From: Cognatundibacterium luofuense
GTDB lineage: Bacteria > Pseudomonadota > Gammaproteobacteria > Burkholderiales > Burkholderiaceae_D
DNA length: 64,000 nucleotides
Direction of reading: 5' to 3'
Assembly (NCBI RefSeq): GCF_018139685.1
Contig: NZ_JAGSPN010000009.1
Coordinates: forward strand, 124,001 to 188,000
Below the pieces are notes generated by a model. That model ran no database searches. It had not been told where the DNA came from and saw only the letters and a list, made by a program, of their open reading frames with translations. Of the stretch, positions 56,818 through 64,000 are shown piece after piece. A program made the translations under genes and the position numbers. Each line of letters opens with the position of its first letter. Within the stretch, counting starts at the first letter, position 1.

Positions 56818-58593
56818 GTGGCTGCAATTAAATCCACAATTCCTACCCGTCGTTTTGACGCGGTAATCGTCGGAGCGGGTGGCTCCGGTATGCGTGCATC
56901 CCTTCAACTGGCAGAAGCTGGGTTGAATGTTGCTGTCTTGTCTAAGGTTTTCCCAACCCGTTCGCATACTGTTGCGGCTCAGGGTGGTATCGGTGCCTCG
57001 CTTGGCAACATGTCTGAAGATAACTGGTACTGGCATATGTTTGACACCGTAAAGGGTGGCGATTATCTGGGTGATCAGGACGCAATTGAATTCATGTGTC
57101 GCGAAGCGCCAAAAGTCGTTTATGAGCTCGAACACTTTGGTATGCCTTTTGACCGTAATCCTGACGGCACTATCTACCAGCGTCCGTTCGGTGGCCATAC
57201 TGCAAATATGGGTGAAAAGCCTGTTCAGCGCGCCTGTGCTGCTGCAGACCGTACAGGTCATGCATTGCTGCACACGCTGTATCAGCGCAACGTTCGTGCA
57301 CGTACCCATTTCTTTGTTGAATGGATGGCGATTGATCTGATTCGTGATCAGGATGGTGATGTTCTCGGCGTTGTTGCGCTGGAAATGGAAACCGGCGAAG
57401 TGATGATGTTGCAGGCGAAAACAACTGTATTCGCAACAGGCGGTGCGGGTCGTATTTTTGCTGCATCTACAAATGCATTTATTAACACCGGTGATGGTAT
57501 GGGTATGGCTGCCCGTGCAGGCTTGCCATTGCAGGATATGGAGTTCTGGCAATTCCATCCGACTGGTGTTTCCGGTGCCGGTGTTCTGATTACAGAAGGT
57601 GTTCGCGGTGAAGGCGGTATCTTGATTAACAGTCAGGGTGAGCGTTTCATGGAGCGCTATGCGCCGACTTTGAAAGATCTGGCGCCGCGTGACTTTGTTT
57701 CCCGTTCTATGGATCAGGAAATCAAAGAAGGTCGTGGTTGCGGTCCTAATAAGGATCACGTTTTGCTGGATCTGCGTCATATTGGCGCGGATACGATTCG
57801 TAAGCGTCTGCCGTCGATTCTCGAAATCGGCCGTAAATTCGCAAACGTTGATGCAACGAAAGAGCCGATCCCTGTTGTTCCGACAATCCACTACCAGATG
57901 GGTGGTATCCCGACCAACATTAACGGTCAGGTTGTCGATTACAGCAATGGTTCCAGCAAAATCGTCAATGGCATGTATGCAATTGGTGAGTGCGCATGTG
58001 TTTCTGTGCATGGTGCGAATCGTCTTGGTACGAACTCTTTGCTGGATCTGGTTGTATTTGGCCGTGCGGCTGGTAACCACATCGTTGCGCAGAGTCTGAA
58101 GCAGAAAGAGCACAAGCAATTACCAGCTGATGCAGCCGATCGTGCACTGGCTCGCCTGGCTAAGCTGGAAACCTCTACAGGTACTGAGCGTGTTCAGGAT
58201 GTTGCAAATGCAATCCGCAGCGCAATGCAGCAGTATTGTGGTGTGTTCCGTACTGATGAGCTGCTGCAAACCGGCGTTCAGAAAATTATGGAGCTCAACG
58301 AGCGTTGCAAGCATGTTTCTTTCAAAGATAAGTCCAAAGTGTTCAACACCGCGCGTGTTGAGGCGTTGGAACTGGATAATCTGATTGAAACAGCGAAAGC
58401 AACCATTGTCTCTGCGGCAGCTCGTAAAGAGTCGCGTGGTGCGCATGCGCATCGTGACTACGAGAAGCGTGATGATGAAGTTTGGATGAAGCACACAATG
58501 TGGTACTCGGAAGGTAATCGACTGGACTACAAACCAGTGACAACCAAGCCGTTGACTGTGGAAACCTTCAAGCCAAAAGCTCGTACATTCTAA
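56818..58593 (+). CDS. sdhA: Succinate dehydrogenase flavoprotein subunit
   Basis: SdhA oxidises succinate to fumarate with covalent FAD. It has the FAD-binding [18 protein letters not shown], the flavinylated His in SHTVAAQGG, the substrate-site HPTG and [12 protein letters not shown]. The start is GTG at 56818, two bases after sdhD, with GGAGAG inside the sdhD end; an earlier ATG at 56764 would overlap sdhD by 52 bases and add atypical residues. The product has 591 residues. Confidence 0.97.
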   Translation: MAAIKSTIPTRRFDAVIVGAGGSGMRASLQLAEAGLNVAVLSKVFPTRSHTVAAQGGIGASLGNMSEDNWYWHMFDTVKGGDYLGDQDAIEFMCREAPKVVYELEHFGMPFDRNPDGTIYQRPFGGHTANMGEKPVQRACAAADRTGHALLHTLYQRNVRARTHFFVEWMAIDLIRDQDGDVLGVVALEMETGEVMMLQAKTTVFATGGAGRIFAASTNAFINTGDGMGMAARAGLPLQDMEFWQFHPTGVSGAGVLITEGVRGEGGILINSQGERFMERYAPTLKDLAPRDFVSRSMDQEIKEGRGCGPNKDHVLLDLRHIGADTIRKRLPSILEIGRKFANVDATKEPIPVVPTIHYQMGGIPTNINGQVVDYSNGSSKIVNGMYAIGECACVSVHGANRLGTNSLLDLVVFGRAAGNHIVAQSLKQKEHKQLPADAADRALARLAKLETSTGTERVQDVANAIRSAMQQYCGVFRTDELLQTGVQKIMELNERCKHVSFKDKSKVFNTARVEALELDNLIETAKATIVSAAARKESRGAHAHRDYEKRDDEVWMKHTMWYSEGNRLDYKPVTTKPLTVETFKPKARTF

Positions 58594-58605
58594 AGAGAAA
58601 TTGCC

Positions 58606-59316
58606 ATGGCACGTACATTGAAATTTAAGATTTACCGCTACGATCCTGATAAGGATGCGAAGCCTTACATGCAAGATCTGACAGTGACCTTGCAGGATAC
58701 CGACAAGATGCTGCTGGATGCTTTGCAGCGCATTAAGTCGGACGTTGATGACTCTCTCGCGCTGCGTCGCTCCTGTCGTGAAGGCGTGTGCGGTTCGGAT
58801 GCGATGAATATCAACGGCAAGAACGGTCTTGCTTGTACCACAAATCTGAATGAGCTGACCGAGCCTATCGTTCTGCGTCCGCTGCCAGGTTTGCCGGTTA
58901 TTCGTGATCTGATTGTTGATATGACGCAATTCTTCAAACAGTATCACTCGATCAAGCCGTATCTGATTAACGATACTATTCCTCCGGAAAAAGAGCGCTT
59001 GCAGTCTCCTGAAGAGCGCGAAGAGCTGGATGGTTTGTACGAATGCATTCTCTGCGCATGCTGTTCGACTTCTTGTCCATCTTTCTGGTGGAATCCGGAT
59101 AAGTTCGTCGGCCCTGCTGGCTTGCTTCAGGCGTATCGATTTATTGCAGATTCGCGTGATCAGGCTACTGGTGAGCGGTTGGATAACCTCGAGGATCCAT
59201 ACCGTTTGTTCCGTTGTCACACAATCATGAACTGTGTTGATGTTTGCCCGAAAGGTCTGAACCCGACACGTGCAATCGGTAAGATCAAAGAGCTGATGGT
59301 TCGTCGAGCCGTATAA
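58606..59316 (+). CDS. sdhB: Succinate dehydrogenase iron-sulfur subunit
   Basis: SdhB carries electrons from SdhA to quinone. The 236-residue protein has the [2Fe-2S] cysteines in [10 protein letters not shown] and NGLACTT. The [4Fe-4S] and [3Fe-4S] cysteines are in [16 protein letters not shown] and [17 protein letters not shown]. It follows sdhA by 12 bases. Confidence 0.97.
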   Translation: MARTLKFKIYRYDPDKDAKPYMQDLTVTLQDTDKMLLDALQRIKSDVDDSLALRRSCREGVCGSDAMNINGKNGLACTTNLNELTEPIVLRPLPGLPVIRDLIVDMTQFFKQYHSIKPYLINDTIPPEKERLQSPEEREELDGLYECILCACCSTSCPSFWWNPDKFVGPAGLLQAYRFIADSRDQATGERLDNLEDPYRLFRCHTIMNCVDVCPKGLNPTRAIGKIKELMVRRAV

Positions 59317-59340
59317 AGCATAGAGGCGGCGTAAGCCGCT

Positions 59341-59382
59341 TCTATTTCATGCTTATTTCCGCTGAGATAAGCATGAAATAGA
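59341..59382 (+). promoter_or_regulatory. Hairpin with 16-bp perfect arms between sdhB and sdhE
   Basis: TCTATTTCATGCTTAT (59341-59356) and ATAAGCATGAAATAGA (59367-59382) are exact reverse complements around a 10-nt loop. A smaller GCGGC-gtaa-GCCGC stem precedes it. No T-run follows, so an mRNA-processing or stabilising role is more likely than termination. Confidence 0.75.
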
Positions 59383-59405
59383 AAGCATCAAAAGAGAAAG
59401 TGACT

Positions 59406-59687
59406 ATGTCTGAGCCTGCTGCAAATTCTCATCAGAGTGATCCGGTTAAACGTGCAAGACTGCGCTGGCGCGCGCGTCGTGGTTTGCTGGAGAATGATCT
59501 GATTCTGACAAGGTTCCTGGATGCGCATGAGGAAACACTGACGGATGGGGAAGTGGATGCCTTTGGTCGCCTGATGGACTTGTCAGATAACGAGTTGATG
59601 GATCTGATTATGGCGCGAAAAGAGCCGGAGGGAGAGGTTGATCTCCCGCATGTGCATGAATTGCTGAATCGTTTGCGTATTGCCTGA
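59406..59687 (+). CDS. sdhE: FAD assembly factor SdhE
   Basis: SdhE promotes covalent flavinylation of SdhA. The small helical protein (93 residues from ATG 59406) has the family RGxxE-type motif in RRGLLENDLIL and FLDAHEETLTDGE. A GTG at 59400 could add two residues. It is placed between sdhB and gltA, with no terminator on either side. Confidence 0.95.
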   Translation: MSEPAANSHQSDPVKRARLRWRARRGLLENDLILTRFLDAHEETLTDGEVDAFGRLMDLSDNELMDLIMARKEPEGEVDLPHVHELLNRLRIA

Positions 59688-59755
59688 GCAAGCCACTGGA
59701 TTTTTTGTGTTTTTTTGATTAACTAACGACTCACCTCTTTTCTGAAGGAAGAGCC

Positions 59756-61060
59756 ATGATAACTTCTGATACAAAAGCAACCCTCTCGTTTTCCGATGGT
59801 TCACCAGCACTGGAATTGCCGGTTTATAAAGGTACTATCGGCCCGGATGTCATAGACATTCGTAAGCTTTATGGTGCAACCGGTAAGTTCACTTACGATC
59901 CAGGCTTTATGTCTACCGCAGCCTGTAATTCTTCTATCACTTACATTGATGGTGATAAAGGTGAGTTGCTGTATCGTGGTTACCCGATCGAACAGTTGGC
60001 AGTGAACGGTGGAGATTTCCTGGAAACTTGCTATCTGTTGTTGAACGGCGAGTTGCCAAATGCTGACCAGAAATCTAAATTTGTGAACACTGTGACACGT
60101 CACACAATGGTTCATGAGCAGATGCAATTCTTCTTCCGTGGTTTCCGTCGCGATGCGCATCCGATGTCTGTGCTGGTCGGTACTGTAGGCGCATTGTCGT
60201 CGTTCTACCATGATTCGCTGGATATTAATGATCCGCATCATCGCGAGGTGTCTGCGATCCGCTTGATTGCAAAAATGCCTACACTGGTTGCAATGGCGTA
60301 CAAGTACTCTATTGGTCAGCCTTTTGTTTATCCGCGCAATGATCTGTCTTATACAGCAAACTTCATGCACATGATGTTCTCTACTCCATGTGAAGAATAT
60401 AAAGTGAATGAAGTTCTGGTACGCGCACTGGATCGTATTTTGATTTTGCATGCTGATCATGAACAGAATGCTTCTACATCCACTGTTCGTTTGGCGGGTT
60501 CTTCCGGCGCCAATCCGTTTGCATGTATTGCCGCAGGTATCGCATGCCTCTGGGGTCCTGCCCACGGTGGTGCAAATGAGGCAGCTCTGGATATGCTGGA
60601 ATCTATCGGCTCTGTTGATAATATTCCGGCATTTATTGAGCAGGTTAAAGATAAGAACTCTGGTGTGAAGCTGATGGGCTTTGGTCACCGTGTTTATAAA
60701 AATTACGACCCTCGCGCTAAACTGATGCGTGAGACATGCTACGAAGTCCTGAATGAACTGGGCTTGCAGGATGATCCATTGTTTAAGCTGGCAATGGAAT
60801 TGGAGCGTATTGCATTGTCGGACGAATACTTCGTCTCTCGTAAATTGTACCCGAACGTGGACTTCTACTCTGGTATCGTTCAGCGCGCTTTGGGTATCCC
60901 GACAGCTTTGTTTACTGGTATTTTTGCTTTGGCACGCACCGTTGGCTGGATTGCTCAGTGGAAAGAAATGATTTCTGACCCTGAACAAAAAATTGGCCGT
61001 CCACGCCAGCTGTTTATCGGCGCACCAAAACGTGATGTTCCACCTATGGATCAACGTTAA
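59756..61060 (+). CDS. gltA: Citrate synthase
   Basis: GltA condenses oxaloacetate with acetyl-CoA. The 434-residue protein is of the type II (hexameric, NADH-regulated) class. It has the family motifs [40 protein letters not shown] and [12 protein letters not shown], and ends near VPPMDQR. GAAGGAAG precedes the ATG. A strong terminator follows. Confidence 0.97.
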   Translation: MITSDTKATLSFSDGSPALELPVYKGTIGPDVIDIRKLYGATGKFTYDPGFMSTAACNSSITYIDGDKGELLYRGYPIEQLAVNGGDFLETCYLLLNGELPNADQKSKFVNTVTRHTMVHEQMQFFFRGFRRDAHPMSVLVGTVGALSSFYHDSLDINDPHHREVSAIRLIAKMPTLVAMAYKYSIGQPFVYPRNDLSYTANFMHMMFSTPCEEYKVNEVLVRALDRILILHADHEQNASTSTVRLAGSSGANPFACIAAGIACLWGPAHGGANEAALDMLESIGSVDNIPAFIEQVKDKNSGVKLMGFGHRVYKNYDPRAKLMRETCYEVLNELGLQDDPLFKLAMELERIALSDEYFVSRKLYPNVDFYSGIVQRALGIPTALFTGIFALARTVGWIAQWKEMISDPEQKIGRPRQLFIGAPKRDVPPMDQR

Positions 61061-61086
61061 TTTTCTGTTATGGCAGGTATCTAAAA

Positions 61087-61120
61087 AAGAAAGCGAGTCG
61101 CAAAGACTCGCTTTTTTTTT
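61087..61120 (+). terminator. Terminator after gltA
   Basis: AAAGCGAGTC-gcaaa-GACTCGCTTTTTTTTTT, directly after the gltA stop. Confidence 0.92.
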
Positions 61121-61254
61121 CGGAATAACTTGTGCTATGCTTCGGCACGCATATATATGTGTTTATACGATTTTCGTTTCAGATTCAAAAGGTATGTATT
61201 CTTTGCGTGTGTTTTGAACCCGGTGCGAGAATAAATTGAAAAAAGTCCTTCCCC

Positions 61255-61349
61255 ACAACTTGATGTGCAATCCGCTAACCGGTCAGGCCGTGTCGCGGAA
61301 GGTTAGATTAACCCGCTAATCTCGCGAAACGCGAAGAAAGGTGAGCAAG
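61255..61349 (+). ncRNA. Structured sucA leader RNA (candidate Burkholderiales sucA motif)
   Basis: The 95 bases before sucA hold GCG..GGTTA-gat-TAACC-CGC (61295-61316) and CGCG-aaa-CGCG (61323-61333). An alternative pairing exists between CTAACC (61275-61280) and GGTTAG (61301-61306), and CCGCTAA occurs twice. The Burkholderiales sucA RNA motif is known from just this position, but I cannot confirm identity without a covariance model. Confidence 0.4.
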
Positions 61350-64000
61350 ATGATGCAACAATATAATGCTAGCTCGTATTTATTCGGTGGCAATGCGCCA
61401 TACGTTGAAGAATTGTACGAGGCGTATCTTAATAACCCAGGCTCAGTGCCGGAAAACTGGCGCTCATATTTTGATGCTATGCAAAATGTGCCTGCAGTTG
61501 ACGGCTCCGGGCGCCCGGACGTAGCACATGCTCCGGTGGTAGCGTCGTTCGCGGAACGTGCAAAACAAGGTCCGATTCGTACCGTTCATGCCGCAGCTGA
61601 TGCTGAAATGGGGCGCAAGCGCGTCGCTGCACAGCAGTTAATCGCCGCATATCGTTTTTTGGGTAGTCGTTGGGCAAATCTGGATCCGCTGCAACGCCAG
61701 GAGCGTCCTCAAATTCCTGAGTTGGATCCGGCATTCTACGGATTCACCGATGCTGATATGGATACCCAGTTCAATATCAGTAACACATATTTTGGTACAG
61801 AGAATGCTTCTCTGCGCGACTTGCTTAACGCGTTACGTGATACATACTGCCGCTCCGTTGGCGTCGAGTATATGTACATCAGTGACCCAGCGGAAAAACG
61901 CTGGATGCAACAACGTCTCGAGTCTATTCGTTCCACACCAAATTTCACTGCTGAGAAAAAGAAAAGTATTCTCGAGCGCCTCACAGCTGCTGAAGGCTTG
62001 GAGCGTTACTTGCATACACGCTATGTTGGTCAAAAGCGCTTCTCTCTGGAAGGCGGGGAGAGTTTTATTGCCTCGATGGACGAGGCAATTCAGCGAGCGG
62101 GCGAGCGTGGTGTAGAAGAAATTGTCATCGGCATGGCTCACCGTGGTCGCTTGAACGTCCTGGTTAATACGCTGGGTAAAATGCCGCAAGACCTGTTTGC
62201 TGAGTTCGAAGGTAAGCATGCAGACGATTTGCCTGCTGGTGACGTGAAATATCATCAGGGCTTCTCTTCAGACGTTTCTACTCCTGGCGGCCCGGTTCAT
62301 CTTTCGCTGGCATTCAATCCCTCACATTTGGAAATTGTAAATCCGGTTGTGGAGGGTTCCGTTAAGGCTCGTATGGACCGCCGTGGGGACAAAGAGGGCG
62401 CACAAGTTCTGCCTATTCTGGTGCATGGTGATGCAGCGTTTGCTGGTCAGGGCGTTGTCATGGAAACCCTGAATCTGGCTCAGACCCGCGGATACGGCAC
62501 CGGCGGCACAGTTCACATTGTAATTAATAATCAGATTGGTTTTACTACATCCGATCCGCGTGACGCGCGTTCGACAACATATTGTTCAGATGTTGTAAAA
62601 ATGATTGAGGCACCGGTTCTGCACGTGAACGCAGATGATCCTGAGGCTGTCGTTCTGGCAACGCAAATTGCCCTGGATTACCGTACAGAGTTTAAGAAAG
62701 ATATCGTTGTTGATATCATTTGCTTCCGTAAGCTCGGCCACAATGAACAAGATACACCGGCACTGACTCAGCCGCTGATGTATAAGAAAATTGGTACACA
62801 TCCGGGTACGCGCAAGTTGTACGCGGACAAACTGGCTACCCAGGGCGTAATTCCTGCGGATGGCGGTGATCAGATGGTTAAGGCGTATCGCGATGCGATG
62901 GATGCTGGTAAGCATTCCCGTGATCCTGTTATCTCTAACTTTAAGAACAAGTATGCAGTTGACTGGATTCCATTCCTGAATCGTAAATGGACAGATTCTG
63001 CGGATACTGCGATTCCGGCTACGGAGATCAAACGTCTGGCAGAGCGCATCACAGTTGTACCTGAGGGTTTTAAAGTCCACAGTTTGGTAGAGAAAGTCTT
63101 AGCTGATCGTGCAGCGATGGGACGTGGTGAAGCAAATGTTGACTGGGGTATGGGTGAGCACCTCGCTTTCGCTTCTCTCGTTGCTGCTGGCTATGCGATT
63201 CGTATTACCGGGCAGGATGCTGGTCGTGGGACTTTCACGCACCGTCATGCTGTATTGCATGATCAGAAGCGCGAACGTTGGGATTCCGGTACTTATATTC
63301 CATTGCAAAACGTATCTGACAAGCAAGCACCGTTTACGGTCATTGACTCTGTGCTTTCCGAAGAGGCGGTTTTGGCGTTTGAGTATGGATACTCGTCCGC
63401 GGAGCCAAACACATTGACTATTTGGGAAGCGCAGTTCGGCGATTTTGCCAACGGTGCCCAGGTTGTTATTGATCAGTTCATCAGCTCTGGTGAAGTGAAA
63501 TGGGGCCGCGCAAATGGCTTGGTCATGATGCTGCCGCACGGTTATGAAGGGCAGGGTCCGGAGCATTCATCTGCACGCCTTGAGCGTTTCTTGCAACTGT
63601 GTGCTGACAACAATATGCAAGTTGTTCAGCCAACGACAGGCGCTCAGATTTTCCATTTATTGCGTCGCCAGATGATTCGTCAGTTCCGTAAGCCGCTGGT
63701 GATCATGACGCCTAAGTCTTTGCTGCGCAATAAAGACGCTGGCTCTCCGCTGAAAGATCTGACACACGGTCATTTCCACACGGTCATCGGTGAAGTTGAC
63801 GAGAAAATTGATGCATCGAAGGTAAAACGCGTAATCGCCTGCTCAGGTAAAGTTTATTACGACCTCGTTAATGCTCGTAAAGAGAGAGGTGCTGCTGACG
63901 TTGCGATTATTCGTGTAGAACAGTTATATCCGTTCCCACACAAAGCATTTGCAGCTGAATTGAAAAAGTTCCCGAACATGGCTGAACTGGTTTGGGCGCA
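61350..64000 (+). CDS. sucA: 2-oxoglutarate dehydrogenase E1 component, 3' truncated by the window
   Basis: SucA decarboxylates 2-oxoglutarate with thiamine diphosphate in the TCA cycle. The frame stays open to the window end (883 residues of about 950). It has the N-terminal YNASSYLFGGNAPYVEELYE, IGMAHRGRLNVLVNTLGK, GDAAFAGQG, NNQIGFTTSDP, RKLGHNEQDTPALTQP and LPHGYEGQGPEHSSARLER. AAAGGTGAG precedes two adjacent ATG codons (61350, 61353). It continues the sdh-gltA TCA cluster after a terminator and a structured leader. Confidence 0.96.
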   Translation, partial: MMQQYNASSYLFGGNAPYVEELYEAYLNNPGSVPENWRSYFDAMQNVPAVDGSGRPDVAHAPVVASFAERAKQGPIRTVHAAADAEMGRKRVAAQQLIAAYRFLGSRWANLDPLQRQERPQIPELDPAFYGFTDADMDTQFNISNTYFGTENASLRDLLNALRDTYCRSVGVEYMYISDPAEKRWMQQRLESIRSTPNFTAEKKKSILERLTAAEGLERYLHTRYVGQKRFSLEGGESFIASMDEAIQRAGERGVEEIVIGMAHRGRLNVLVNTLGKMPQDLFAEFEGKHADDLPAGDVKYHQGFSSDVSTPGGPVHLSLAFNPSHLEIVNPVVEGSVKARMDRRGDKEGAQVLPILVHGDAAFAGQGVVMETLNLAQTRGYGTGGTVHIVINNQIGFTTSDPRDARSTTYCSDVVKMIEAPVLHVNADDPEAVVLATQIALDYRTEFKKDIVVDIICFRKLGHNEQDTPALTQPLMYKKIGTHPGTRKLYADKLATQGVIPADGGDQMVKAYRDAMDAGKHSRDPVISNFKNKYAVDWIPFLNRKWTDSADTAIPATEIKRLAERITVVPEGFKVHSLVEKVLADRAAMGRGEANVDWGMGEHLAFASLVAAGYAIRITGQDAGRGTFTHRHAVLHDQKRERWDSGTYIPLQNVSDKQAPFTVIDSVLSEEAVLAFEYGYSSAEPNTLTIWEAQFGDFANGAQVVIDQFISSGEVKWGRANGLVMMLPHGYEGQGPEHSSARLERFLQLCADNNMQVVQPTTGAQIFHLLRRQMIRQFRKPLVIMTPKSLLRNKDAGSPLKDLTHGHFHTVIGEVDEKIDASKVKRVIACSGKVYYDLVNARKERGAADVAIIRVEQLYPFPHKAFAAELKKFPNMAELVWA

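Noticed and set aside
1-64000. tRNA, rRNA, prophage or insertion-sequence genes
   Set aside because: None were recognised on either strand by eye. A tRNA scan would be the decisive check.

Overview
The window looks like chromosomal DNA of a motile, polyhydroxyalkanoate-making betaproteobacterium of the order Burkholderiales. Moderate G+C and gene order point most to an Oxalobacteraceae-like genome. Supporting arrangements, recalled from the families, are lpxH-ppiB-ppiA-TPR, accA-tilS, flhDC-motAB-cheAW-mcp-cheRDB-cheY, acnA-citE-like-mdh, gntR-sdhCDAB-sdhE-gltA-sucA and phaC-phaB-phaR. No rRNA, tRNA, prophage, insertion sequence or CRISPR array was found. The sequence is densely coding and mostly core genome.

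Layout. 1-4.7 kb: the 3' end of an ABC ATPase faces a minus-strand envelope operon (TPR protein, L,D-transpeptidase, ppiA, ppiB, lpxH). 5.1-8.2 kb: accA, tilS and dnaQ. 8.2-20.8 kb: a flagellar master-regulator and chemotaxis block, flhD, flhC, a membrane-anchored methyltransferase, motA, motB, a CheZ-like protein, cheY, cheA, cheW, one chemoreceptor, cheR, cheD, cheB and a second cheY. 21-28.1 kb: an HDOD/EAL-like protein, an ArnT-like glycosyltransferase and purL. 28.6-32.3 kb: minus-strand selO-msrB-yciB-bolA-ppiC. 32.4-35.1 kb: a second chemosensory pair, cheZ-cheA2, on the minus strand. 35.3-39.8 kb: PIN protein, yaaA, bamD, rluD, pgeF and a small membrane protein. 39.9-45.2 kb: phaC, phaB, phaR, rimO and an exported protein. 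45.3-48.9 kb: two poorly characterised proteins, metC-like lyase and a small membrane protein. 49.4-64 kb: a TCA-cycle region with acnA, a MliC-like protein, a CitE-like lyase, mdh, gntR, sdhCDAB, sdhE, gltA and the start of sucA, which runs off the window.

The strongest non-coding signal lies upstream of flhDC. Three diverged direct repeats each carry a full sigma-28 (FliA) promoter pattern, TAAAGTTT-N11-GCCGTTAA, with identical 11-bp spacing. This suggests the flagellar master regulator is itself under flagellar sigma-factor control, a positive feedback loop. A second signal is a family of interspersed intergenic repeats. Four copies align without gaps over 86 bp, at 28.2, 28.5, 36.7 and 49.1 kb; two of them form an inverted pair between purL and ppiC. 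Other regulatory structure includes a perfect 20-bp palindrome upstream of the TCA-cycle gntR gene, a 17-bp palindrome upstream of sdhC, a 16-bp-arm hairpin between sdhB and sdhE, a structured sucA leader, and a terminator-like hairpin just before rimO.

Several start codons were moved from the longest open frame to the start with a ribosome binding site (flhC, motA, ppiA, cheZ, yaaA, phaC, phaB, sdhA, sdhC and others). All functional names come from recognisable motifs and gene order, not from a database search.
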